Assembly: GCA_964058845.1 (NCBI GenBank)
Contig: CAXKVR010000943.1
Span: 1 to 64,000 of the forward strand
DNA length: 64,000 nucleotides
Reading direction: 5' to 3'
DNA from: Carex sylvatica
Taxonomy: Eukaryota; Streptophyta; Magnoliopsida; Poales; Cyperaceae
A program made the position numbers and the translations under genes. Shown here in pieces: positions 47,701 to 58,404 of this stretch. How positions within the stretch are numbered: the first letter of the stretch is position 1; each line of letters opens with the position of its first letter. The notes beneath the pieces are model-generated. The model did no database searches and was not told the origin of the DNA. It saw only the letters and a list, made by a program, of their open reading frames with translations.

Positions 47701-47709
47701 CGAGGATGA
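44705..47709 (+). pseudogene. PMD gene in MULE copy 2, frameshift and one nonsense codon
   Basis: Eight exons correspond one-to-one with copy 1 (44705-44962, 45047-45534, 45613-45788, 45867-46312, 46392-46659, 46740-46992, 47087-47184, 47257-47709). They sum to 2440 nt, not divisible by three: exon 3 lacks two bases near 45645 (GGTGGTCATG against GGTGCTGTCATG). A TAG at 47404-47406 replaces CAG. The positions that are stops in copy 1 are CGA and TGG here. The Lys/Glu tract is one Lys shorter. Domain order and likely nuclear role are as for copy 1. The near-identity of coding sequence between the copies indicates recent amplification. Confidence 0.85.
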
Positions 47710-47789
47710 TGTACCTTTTAGTTTGAGTAGGTCTGACTGTAGTATTTTGAGTTTGCAGTGATGTAGGTCTGACTGTAGTACTGTATGTC

Positions 47790-48750
47790 TAACAAAGCTT
47801 CAGTATAATAAGATGTACCTTTTAAACCTTAAACACTTTTGAGTCGAATTGCAAGTGCACAATTCTATCAAAGTAGTACTTTAGGTATCGATCCACAGAG
47901 AGTATGGAAAATACTTAGTTTTAAACTCTAAATAATTAATTTCAAAAAATAATAATAAAGTAAAGTGCAATAAAGTAAAGTAAATGGGGGGGGGGGTTGT
48001 TTAAGTAATCCTAAAGTTTGGGTTCAATAACCGAAAGAGGAATTTTAAAACGCGTCCATAAAGCGCCAAAAATAGAAAAACTGTCAAACCGGACAGTTAT
48101 TGGTTTTCTGCGGGTCCAGTGCGGATAGATGAATCGCACTGCGGGTGGCTTCACCCGCACTGGGACAAGTTCCCTCTTTTAACCTGTGTAAATTTGGTCC
48201 AGTGCGGATGGATGACCCGCACTGCGGGTGGCTTCACCCGCACTGCGACAAGTTCCCTCTTTTAACCTGTGTAAATTTGGTCCAGTGCGGATGGATGACC
48301 CGCACTGCGGGTGGCTTCACCCGCACTGGGACAAGTTCCCTCTTTTAACCTGTGTAAATTTGGTCCAGTGCGGATGGATGACCCGCACTGCGGGTGGCTT
48401 CACCCGCACTGCGGGTGGCTTCACCCGCACTGCGACAAGTTTCCTCTTTTAACCTGTGTAAATTTGGTCCAGTGCGGGTGCAACTGCGGATGGATGACCC
48501 GCACTGCGGATGGGTTCTACTTCTCTGAAACTTTCTGAATTTTGGCCAAGTCCTGAATGCGGCTGGACTCATCCGCACCGGCCTCAGTGCGTCCGCACTA
48601 GGCTCGGACTTTTTCTCTGGCAGTGAGTACGGCTGGGTTGGTCCGCAGTGCGGGTGGCTGATCCGCACTGGGGGGTATTTTTGCTATTTTGCATCATTTC
48701 CTGCTTTGAAAAGCCAAACAACCGCAGTAATTTGATTCTAGGTATATTAA
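47790..48750 (-). mobile_element. LTR fragment in the spacer of MULE copy 2
   Basis: The same LTR tail and GC-rich repeats as at 20885-21772, but the LTR 5' end (about 110 bp next to TGATAAGC) is missing and a short piece of the PMD 3' flank (TAGGTCTGACTGTAGTA) is duplicated next to it. Confidence 0.7.
48108..48475. repeat. GC-rich minisatellite, 83-bp unit, about four copies
   Basis: Units spaced 83 bp (ATGGCTTCACC-type frames start at 48145, 48228 and 48311) contain GTCCAGTGCGGATGGATGA and CCCGCACTGCGGGTGGCTTC. Copy 1 has only two longer units, so the array is variable. Confidence 0.9.
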
Positions 48751-48838
48751 AGTTCAACAACACAATTCTATTTCATAATTTAGCTCGAACCAAACAAATA
48801 AGTTCACACAACACAAATATCTTCACACAATAGCAGGT

Positions 48839-51800
48839 TTATCTGCCCCTTCCACCACGTCTCAAAAAACCAATGATGCGTCTAGTTCTACTGGTACCAA
48901 CTGCAGGTGCGGCATTACTTGTAGAGGCTTGGCAACTAGATGATTGGCTCGGAGGAGGGGGATGTTCTGTTCTACCAGTTGCTTCAGCAACAACTCTAGC
49001 ATTTTCTCTTTCGTTGTGCTCGTTTATGGCATCTGAACATAGGAACACAATTCAGTTAGTAATATAATAAGATGATAAATGATTTTCGTACAATGCTACA
49101 TACCTACCGTGCGCCTGTCAGAAACAGAACGGCGAGCCCGATTTCCCGACGGTCGCCTACCACCCATCTCGTCCATGGTCATTACAACACGCTTGTGTCT
49201 CCTCCTCCCCTTTCTTATCCATCCTTCTGAAGGAAGTATTCTATCACCGACATATGCAGGCCACTCATGCTGATCGGGATAAGAATGGAAAGATCCACCC
49301 CAAGTGGAAACAAGGTAATCGGTACGATACATGTCAGCAACATAGTGGTCCTCACAGTAGTTCCTCACTCGGCATACAGCCATCACGTGACTACAGGGTA
49401 TGTGACTTAGTTGGGGTCCTTGGCATGTACAGGTTACCGCCCTGGCATCTCCGAATTTAACCACGTACTTGCAAGCCCTCTTCACAAACTCCATAGTGCC
49501 ATCTGGTTTGCGACTGGTAGGAACGTATTCATTTGGATTTTGCACTTCGAATTCAGTACCATCATTACCCATCGGGATCACGGTCATAGTTGCACCTTTG
49601 TCCCTGTGTTGTCTTAGTTTCTCCTCCACCCTTGTTGAAAATGACTGGTTCATTCTTATTAATTATGCGGCCTTAGCACGTCGTTCTTGAAACCAGGCAT
49701 TTAACTTGTAGAATGTGTCCTCTACAACTGCAGCCACAGGCAACATCCGACTCTGCTTGAAGACTGCATTCAGCGACTCCGACCCGTTGGTGGTCATAAT
49801 TTCCCAGCGCCAACCTCCATCACAGGATTGATATATTTTCTCGTATGCTGCATCTTCGTTTACATCTCTGGGATTATTTTTGCCCACCTTCATTAAGTAG
49901 AGATTTGCCTTTGGCATGTACTAAAAAAAATAAGAAAATAAAATAATATGAGTAAATAATTGTACTGAAAAAATAGTTTTCGAAAAATACAATAATATAT
50001 GTACACAATTGAAATATATATACCTTTGCAAAATTTCTACTCATCTCTACCACCCTTCTCGGCTTTTTCTTTCTGCAATTTTGTCTAAATGTTTCTAGAA
50101 CCCACTTGTTATTTCCGGTTGCCTTGGAAAGGTTCTCCGCAACGTGTTGCATACACAACCTGTGCACACACTGCCCAGTACGCGTTGACCAACCGTAATC
50201 TTCACGATCAAAAACATATTTTATTCCTTTGTGCTGGTCTGATATCACACAGAAAAATTTTCCTTCTCCAATCACACGTCTCCTTAAAAACTGCATAAAG
50301 AATCCCCAGTTCTCACCATCCTCTTCCTGAACAATTGCAAAGGCCAAAGGCAACAACTGGTTCTCAGCATCATATGCACATGCTATCAGTAGCCTCCCCT
50401 CATAACGGCCGGACATGAAGCATGCATCAATGCTGATAACGGGTCTGATGTATGGCACAGCTTGGATACAAGCCCCAAAAGCCCATGTTATGCCCTTGAA
50501 TTGTTGAGCTCCCTCTATTAGTACTCCATCCTTATCAAAAAAAGGGCCATGCCATCGTTCATATGCGGTCCCGACGTTTGTACTTGCCATGGCCTGGAGC
50601 AATGGTGCCAGATAGCCGTATGAATCCTTCCAACTACCGAATATTCTGCAAACCGCAAGTTCACGACCTCTCCACAGCCTGTTGTATTTTGGGATTACAT
50701 ATTTGTATTTGTGTCTCACGGTTCTAGCCACCGCCTTGATGCTCATCGATGGATCTAACTTAATGTCCTCCTAAATTGCATCGGCAATTAGTGATGCCGT
50801 CAGCTGTGCATGGTCTGTCCTTGTGGATGCAGACTTACATGTGTGAGGTGGTTTACACTTCCTAATCATCCATGCTTCCCCTGAACCCGCAGGGGTTGCA
50901 TACAGGCGGAACTCGCACCGCGGGTGAGTTTTACATAGCACAACTAACCGTGTTCGCTCCCTTTTGTTTATTTTATATTCCCAGTTGCCGTGAACATGGG
51001 TCTCATTGATTTTCTTTACAAGTTCGTCTATGTTTGTATAAAGTTGCCCTGCGGCAAGTTCCTGATTGTATTTAACACGAGGACCAAAGAAACTAATGTC
51101 TGCCTCTTCGAAAGCTGTAGTATCGTTGAATGTGGTGACCGGATGCTTATTTCCCCGACCTCTAATCGGGAATTTTTCTGCCCTGGATAAACCTAGTACA
51201 TTTGCATCACCATCTGATAAGTCATCAGATTCCCAAACCCCTTGGTATTCATCCCCCGTTTCCATTTCCCTTTCTAGTATGGCATCAATAGCATCAACAT
51301 CAATATCAATATCAATTCGATTAACGGGTACCGGTCCTGACTCTGGCATAGTTGGAAATCTAGGGATTATGGGTGTCTGTCTGGGTGGTGGTGGTAACTC
51401 TTCGATATTTTCATGGGAGTGGTGGTACCCCTGGTTGTCACAAGGGGAGTGCTGGTGGTACCCCTGGTTGTCATAAGGGGAGTGCTGGTGGTACCCCTGG
51501 TTATCATAAGGGGAGTGCTGGTGGTACCCCTGGTTGTCATATGGGGAGTGCTGGTGGTACCCCTGGCTGTCATAACCTGAATTTTCATAACCTGAAGGTC
51601 CAGCCCTAGTCGTACTTGAAGGTCCAGCCCTAGCCCGGGGAACCCTCTTCGAATATATGTCCATTACCTGGACCCCACTGGCCGTAATTTGAGTGTACAC
51701 AACTCTCCACAAATTCGCATCTGTTATTGGAAACCTCACAAAGTAAGGTCTACCCCCCACCCCACGTGAGTTGTCAATCCGTGTAGCCAATTCTATTTCA

Positions 51801-51961
51801 TACCTGTTGGGGTTTACAGTAGTCTTTTCGTATATTAGCTCTTTAAGTGCCTGAAATGTGGTATTTTCATTAACCTCGAAGCCAAATGCAACATCTTTCG
51901 TGTACTGCACGCCATCTTCACTCTTTTGTAACTTGCCGCCCACATACAATGCAACTAACAT
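48839..51961 (-). pseudogene. MuDR-family transposase of MULE copy 2, two nonsense codons
   Basis: Exons 51961-50024, 49920-49104 and 49032-48839 match copy 1. The N-terminal domain, Tyr/Gln/His repeats (about residues 128-180), DNA-binding domain (CKTHPRCEF), DDE-core aspartates (about residues 512 and 575) and SWIM finger (CTCQGPQLSHIPCSH) are all readable. TAG at 50771-50773 (GAG in copy 1) and TAA at 49663-49665 (GAA in copy 1) inactivate it. None of the copy 1 stops is shared. A short ARAGPSSTTRAGPS insertion before the repeats is absent from copy 1. Confidence 0.9.
51418..51573 (-). repeat. 33-bp coding minisatellite in transposase copy 2
   Basis: About five in-frame units of YDNQGYHQHSP and variants, one fewer than copy 1. 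Confidence 0.88.
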
Positions 51962-52518
51962 CTTTTTCTTAACAAACTACATTTAAAAAATAATTTTATA
52001 AGTATTACAGTAATTGTACATCAATAATAGATAAAAATATCTGAGATTCGCTTCAATCAATTTTTGAGTTTCATTTTAAAAAAAAATTAAATAAATTGAA
52101 AAAGAAGAAGATAAATATAGAACTCAATCAATGTATAGAACTTTAGATTGTTGAAAATCAATAATTAATTAATCAAATTATTTCTGACTAAATGAAATTA
52201 AAAAAAATTAAGAAATGGAAAAAAATTAGTTGGTTTTCATTAAGAAATATGGTATTATAACGGGTACAGTAATCTAATTAGAAAAAATAAAAAAATATAT
52301 TGCTACAGTAATTACATAGAACATTAATTGCAACAGTTAAGTTACATATAATATAACAGTAATTGCTATAATTAAAAAAAAATAAAAACATACCTTCTGC
52401 TACAGTAAAATCGCTTAAAAATCGCCTCTCTCAAACAGTAAAATTGCTCTCAAACAGTAAAATCTCTCTCTGACTTCGTTTACAAATAATGGAGCCAGGA
52501 GGGGATTAAATACATGCA

Positions 52519-52735
52519 TAGTGGACCGCCCGTCCCTGGGGCGGTTTGCTCACCACTGGACCGCCCGCAGTGGGGGCGGTTTGCTCTCTCTGTGACCCGC
52601 CCGAGGCCCAGGCGGGTTGCTTGTATTTTGGGCCGCCCCGGAACCGAGCGGTTGGGTTATTTTTAAAAAAAAAAATTTGTTAAGGTTATTTTTAAAATTT
52701 AGTTTTGTTTTTTGGGTATTAATAAAAATGGCCGT
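52519..52735 (-). repeat. Right terminal inverted repeat of MULE copy 2
   Basis: 217-bp inverted copy of 43351-43567. The leader-like inner extension of copy 1 is absent. Confidence 0.88.
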
Positions 52736-52881
52736 GAATCATGAGTATGCCCTTTTCTTTAGTAATATATGGAACGTATCTCGGTGTCTCCACGATGTGT
52801 CAGACATCCGACAGGGAGTTGCAATATTGGTTGAGCTACACAGAATGATAGTAGTAACATGAAGAAGAAAATGATAGCCAT
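52736..52881 (-). pseudogene. Possible wall-associated-kinase first-exon fragment next to the MULE end
   Basis: From ATG at 52881 the minus strand reads a hydrophobic signal peptide (MAIIFFFMLLLSFCVAQPIL) and then VGCLTHRGDTEI. This resembles the start of the extracellular GUB_WAK domain of wall-associated kinases (GC...CGD..I). The next residues are decayed, a stop appears (52759), and the MULE terminus follows. WAKs bind pectin at the cell surface; only the first 40 or so codons are here. The identification rests on a short match. Confidence 0.4.
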
Positions 52882-53041
52882 ATATATATATTTATGTATC
52901 TTAAAACAACTAAAAGGCTTTAGGAAATTCAAGTGGTGGTTTTGAAGTTTGAAAAACAGAGACAGGTTAATGGAGTTTGGTTGAAGAAGAGTGAGTGATT
53001 TACTTAATTTATAGGCATAGAAGAAAATAACTAACAAGAAT

Positions 53042-53203
53042 CTACTGTTTTTAATATGTAATAGAGTGATGGGATGAAAAACTCTATCAGAAAACAATTC
53101 AAGGTTCATTTACTAATTAGAACCTATTGTTTATAATATCTAGTAGAGGGATGGGATGGCAAGCCCTATGAATAAAAATTTCAAGCTTTCCGTACTAATT
53201 AAC
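53042..53203. repeat. Tandem duplication of about 80 bp
   Basis: TACTGTTTTTAATATGTAATAG...GGGATGAAAAACTCTAT (53042) is followed by a diverged copy CTATTGTTTATAATATCTAGTAG...GGGATGGCAAGCCCTAT (53127). Confidence 0.65.
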
Positions 53204-53259
53204 GGTTCAGATTCTTTTGTTACCATCAGATATTTTAACTCCAAATTTTTGTCGGGAGG

Positions 53260-53674
53260 GTAAAAAAGTAATTTGAGGCCTCCGTCATCTCTCCCGCGAT
53301 CTCCCTCTCCCATTTAAAAAAAAAACAATCTGACGACGCAATCTCCTCTCTTTGTCGACAACGCGATCTCCTCTCTTTGGCGACGTAAATCCGATCTCCT
53401 CTCTCGCTTGTCGGCGTAATCTTGTCAAACACGCCTGGTCGTGTATCCTTTTTGCTGCCTCTCCTCCTTCGTCGCCATGGCGTTCCTCGCCAAGAGTTCA
53501 TCAGAGAACAGCCAAGCTAGGCGGTGCCATCTGCCCGCCTCCTACTCGGAGTCTGGTACAGTGGCTGGAAGAGGCTGTGCACTCGAGGAGGCAAGCGGTT
53601 TAGAGAGATCAAATAGTTCCGTGCACTCGAGGAGTTGGAGCAGAACAAAGCCGCTCAAAAGAAAAAGGGTATGA
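53260..53674 (+). CDS. Hypothetical short ORF or first exon, unidentified
   Basis: A C/T-rich leader with repeated CGATCTCCTCTCTTTG words (53335-53410) precedes ATG at 53477 in a good context (GCCATGG). The 65-codon frame is Ser/Arg-rich (MAFLAKSSSENSQARRCHLP...KPLKRKR). A possible donor (AAGG then GTATGA) lies at its end. I recognise no domain. It may be a first exon with lost or distant partners, or not coding at all. Confidence 0.25.
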
Positions 53675-55739
53675 TAAATTTGAAAAATGAAGATTTTGCA
53701 AAGCGAATGGAGTTTTAATTGTTAAACCTCTTGTAACAGAATTAGTATACAATCATAATTTGTCATTTCTAGTTAGCTCATGAAGCAACATCATATTACC
53801 TTTATTTACATTGTAGTTGTGTTAATATTGATTAGTAGCAACTCAATTTGGTTAGGTAGCAACTGGTTTAGTATATTTGCATTTAAATTTTCATTTTGAA
53901 TTGATTGTTATTTGCAAACTTAATTGATGACAAGCATGAAGGTAGCCCTCTGTAGATGACCATATAACATGCTTATGTGTTGATTTATTAATATTTGCAG
54001 TATGAATCATGCGAGGTATGATTGACCTTAATATAAATTTCATCAAATATAATTTTGTTATGGTGACTTTTAACATTACGGATCTACAAGTTTTTACCGT
54101 GTCTGGATAATTCATGTGGCGAGATTATATTTCTGCAAGTCATTAGCTAGCATGTGTGAGATGACTAGAAATATTATTGTTAGTAGAAGGATAATACCTG
54201 TTTTGGGTAGTGATATCATATTTTGTTAATATATAGATGACATATACCTAATTAAATAGTAATAAACTCCTTAAATATTTTTGAGTATTTATTTTGTTAA
54301 TGAAATATGGATGCTGGTTACTGGTATTATGCATGAATGTTGGATAATAGCATGCATACTCAAGTACTTTTGATGACATTATTTTTATTTATTTCAGTTT
54401 GACATTGAGTACTTCTTAAGTACTAGAGTACTTCATTTATTTTAATTTGGCAAAAATCAGCACAACTGATAGCCAACTGATAACAAGGAAAACTATTGAA
54501 AAATTGAAGTGCGGTTCGCAAATTACACAGGTACAATTAGACGCTAGTATTGAAGCAGGTGGTGGGCACTCAAGTCTTCAAGCACTGGTTTGCAAAAATC
54601 AGAACAACTAATGACAAAGGAAATTATGGAAGAAACGAAGGGCTGGTTTGCAAATTAACCAGGTACCAGTGGCAGTGGGTGCTAGTATTGAACCTAGTAG
54701 TGTGCATTAAATTCTTCAAATACTGCCACCGATTGAACTTTCTAATTTTCTTTTTCATTTCTGTTCTTTTTTCCCATACCCCTTCCCTTGTACTGTTTTC
54801 TAATTTTATTTTCTCATAATTTTTCGTTTCATGTTATTAAACTATGTAGTCTAGACACTTCTTGTGTTATGTTGTTTTGTATTTACTGATATTGAGTTAG
54901 TAGATGTATTTATTGGTGCTTAGTAGTTAGTATCACTCTGATATTTTAATCTTTTGATGTATATTATTTAAAGGGTACAAAAGTCATTTTTATTCCGGCG
55001 ACTAAAAACAATTTAGTTGTGAAGCCTATTCATTGCAGGCGGCAAAGTTGTCTCAATTAGGAGGATTCTTAAAAGTGAATCTAGATTGTACGATGCATTT
55101 TTTTAGAAGATTTTATTTTTGTGATTAATGAATGACATTGATCTGTGGAATCAAATGATGAAACTAAAGTAGATTTTATTTTAGCTCCTAATTTATTGCC
55201 TATTTTGTATTTTTTGGGATGAAACAAATGATATTGATATTGATTTTATTTTAGCTCTCAATTTACTGCCAATTTACTGCCTGTTTTATATTTTTTTTAG
55301 CATAAAAGAAGAATTACGCATTTATATTTTTTAGCATATAAGAAGTATTCTCAAACCTGCAAAATATAATTTTGATTTTGATTTGTTGTCAACTGCAAAA
55401 TATAATTCTCAAACTTGCAAACGTAATTGTGATGGATGTTTTGGCCAAAAACAGTGCGATTTTGATCAGAAACATATGAACCAAATAACTTGTGGATAAG
55501 TCGAAACAGACCTGTTTCGGTCTAAAACAGTAACCGGAACAGGTTGCTTCGGTCAGAATCAAATGAACCAAAATAACTTGCCTTCTAGATAAGTCGAAAC
55601 ATGTTGAAAATTGATGAAACATGTAAAAAACATAATAATGTATTTAATTGTAGAAAATTCATATTATAGAACATGTGAAAATAAATTTAATTGTATAAAA
55701 CTGATGAATTATAAATTGCATATTGCAGAAAAACCAAAA
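53675..55739. other. Intergenic with diverged duplications
   Basis: Sequence at 54450-54590 recurs diverged at 54592-54720 (TTTGCAAAAATCAG...GCTAGTATTGAA). Another phrase pair (ATGAACCAAATAACTTG...ATAAGTCGAAACA) is at 55477 and 55562. No gene is recognised. Confidence 0.4.
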
Positions 55740-57015
55740 AAAAAATTAGTTAGATTAAATTTTATCTAAGAAATTTTAATGATTTATACATGTACAATAA
55801 TTTTATTTTGTTTTGAAAAATATTACGAAAGTGATACAAAACAAAAGTAAAAAGCAAATAATTTCGAAAAAATTAAAAAAATTCAAACTTTTTGTATTTT
55901 TTATGACAAAATCACATTTATAATTGATAATTTTACATAATTTCATTATTATTAGCTCCTTCAACGTATATTTGTGTACCGTTTATTTTCACACAAGCAA
56001 TCAACGATCGATCTGCAGTTAAATGATTTCAGATTTATTTTGAAATGATCAAGAGAAAATATTATACCTAACCAACATAATAGTTTTGAAGTTTGATTGT
56101 GTCCGAGATTCGATACAATGAGAAGTGTTCATAACCCTTCGATTTGACAATATTTCGTCAACTTGATGGAATGGTAAATGAAAATAAAATTTCATAAAAA
56201 TTTGCTGCAGAGAAATAAATGCAGTGCTCTTTGATGTCAACGGTCCCGATTGAACCACGGATGACATATTTTCGTCCTCCTTCATTAGTTAATAATGCAA
56301 GAGTTTACAGCACATGAAACATAAACTCATATTTTGTATGTTAATGAAGATGCATGGGGATAAGTCGTCCGTTGGTCAATCAGAACCGTTGAAATCAAAG
56401 AGCACCGCATTTATTGTCTTCCACCTAAATTTGATAAAATTTTATTTTTATTTACCATCCATCTAGTTGATCGAAAATTGAAGCATCGTATGGCCATAAA
56501 CACTTCGTGTTGGATCAAAGCTCATACGTAATAAAACTTTCGAACTTTTATGTTTGTTACGTTCAATGTTGTACCTTGATCATTTTAAATCAGATTTGTA
56601 ATGATTTTATTGCAGATCGACCGTTGATTTTCCGCATGAAAATGAACAGTCCAAAAAAGTTTTCTACATTTCAATTAACATATAATGATGAAAGTTAAAA
56701 AAAATGATGTTGATAAGTATTATTTGGCCATATAAGATGTAAGAAAAACATTAAAAAAAAATTGAATTTTTTTGATATGTATTGCTATAAAAAAAGCAAA
56801 AAATAGTTACTTTTTTAATTAAAATAAATAAATAAAAATACAAAAAGTAAACGAAATGCAAAAAGTTTGAAACTATATTTTTAAAAGAATTTCAAATGAT
56901 TTGCTGCGTAATTTTATTTTGTCTCATTTTCATAATATTTTTCAAAACAAAACAAAATTATTGTAGATTTTGTAAATCTTTCAAATTTGTAAAATAAAAT
57001 TCAGTCTAAATTCAG
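55740..57015. mobile_element. Older foldback element, about 1.27 kb
   Basis: Left and right halves are diverged reverse complements. ACAATAATTTTATTTTGTTT (about 55793) pairs with the complement near 56955, TCAACGATCGATCTGCAG (about 56000) with CTGCAGATCGACCGTTGA-like sequence near 56618, and TGCAGTGCTCTTTGATGTCA (about 56220) with sequence near 56390. The centre is about 56330. No coding capacity and no certain target duplication are seen. Confidence 0.65.
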
Positions 57016-57710
57016 GGGTCGTCCAAATTCCAGATGCCCATGGACCTACTTTTAGGTTTGATGGGCTCTATCACTATACGATCAGCATTAAGATCTGTTC
57101 GCACGGAATTGATAAAACTCGCACGGATTTTAATACAGAGTACACGAATCTTAATGTAATTGGATGGTCAGAACAGCCATCGAACCAAAGTAGGTCCAAT
57201 GGGCATCGGACCTACTCCGACTCCCCCGCTAAAACCCCCAAATCACATTTGTCTCTGATCTGAGATATCTCAACATCTGTGTGTCTGACTTTTACGGTGA
57301 TCAGGAGAGGATAGCGCTGGGCAGTTTTATTTGTCTACTGTACCTGTAGGTGGCTAGGTGCTCTTATCAGCCAAAAAAGTTCACCAAATTCATCGTACAC
57401 ACTGAATTTTGTCAAATTATTGGGTAATTTGGTGGTTTTTCTCTAAATCCGTTTCATAGTTTTGTCAAGGTCATAAAGCATTAGTGCTCATTTTCTACCT
57501 TTTGTCTAGAACTTGTCTCAGCAGGATACTAGGAGGACCTACATCACAACTAAATGTGATAATTGGTTGGGAGAGATCTCGATGGAGAACACTTGAAGGA
57601 AGAAAAATAAAGAAAAAAAAAAAAACACCAAATTCAGTCTGACAAAAGTTGTATTTGTACCCTTACTCGGCTGAGCCTATCTTCTTTTTTTTCTTTAAAT
57701 TTCTTTCAGG

Positions 57711-57872
57711 TCTGACAGAATCCGGTGCTGGCTCATTCATATCTATTCCCAAATTCAGTAGGCCCCCCTCTGCAGCACACTGAAGTCAGACTGGAATCTG
57801 TGCCAGAGATGGAGTATGCTGCCCTAGGCAACACTCCACGTGGCAAGGTCTGCATAAGAGGAAAAACTCTAG
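57711..57872 (+). pseudogene. Long-chain acyl-CoA synthetase exon fragment
   Basis: After a TTTCTTTCAG acceptor the sequence reads LTESGAGSFISIPKF. After a small deletion or frame change near 57760 it reads VGPPLQHTEVRLESVPEMEY, then AALGNTPRGKVCIRGKTL. This is the conserved AMP-binding region of plant LACS proteins (normally GLTE...G..GPP, then PRGE.C.RG). LACS enzymes activate fatty acids to acyl-CoA. Only one exon-like piece is present and it runs into unrelated sequence after KTLANYL. It is a fragment. Confidence 0.7.
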
Positions 57873-58404
57873 CAAATTATCTTGTTTCACAAGTAAACAA
57901 AAAAAAAAAAGGAAGAAAGGAAAGTAAAGTAGTTTGTGCAACTCATTTAATCACTGTCTTTTACATAAATAAATGGGAGAGAAAAGAAAGTAGTTTGAGG
58001 AACTTTGTAAGAAATTTGGTGAGGGTTCCATTATTTCTGTCGCATTTCCTGTGTATGAAGGGACCAATATGTCATTTTGTAAAAGCAGAGCGATCCTTCT
58101 ACGTTTTCTAGAGGCACACATGAGTCTTACCTCTATTTCACATTATTTTATTGTGCAAACTCATTTTTTTTATATTTCGTATATGGCAGTTGAAAGGATT
58201 TGAATTTATAGGGGCAGTGCACCTAGAGCCAGTATCATATGACATGGAGAGGGACTTGCTCACCCCCACATATAAGAGGAAACGCCCCAATTGCTCAACT
58301 ATTTTTTCTTGATTATTAGACATGTATTTTGGATTTAATAAAATTTCCGGCATATTTTTTCTTTATTTTTGTTTTCTCTAACTTACAAATTTTTGTTATT
58401 GCAG
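57873..58404. other. Spacer between gene fragments
   Basis: Nothing recognised; A/T-rich with a short ORF of no clear identity. Confidence 0.4.

Larger units (their letters stand above)
43351..52735. mobile_element. Mutator-like element (MULE) copy 2 with PMD gene and MuDR-type transposase
   Basis: The termini CGGCCATTTTTATTAATA (43351) and complement (ending 52735) match copy 1. It has the same convergent gene pair and the same LTR-bearing spacer, about 9.4 kb in all. Unlike copy 1 the flanks do not match (CCGTTTAAG on the left, TGAATCATG on the right). The right repeat shares sequence with the left only to about 52519; inside that, the leader-like segment of copy 1 is replaced by unrelated sequence (52470-52518). 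I infer that this copy recombined with another family member or was rearranged after insertion. Confidence 0.9.
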
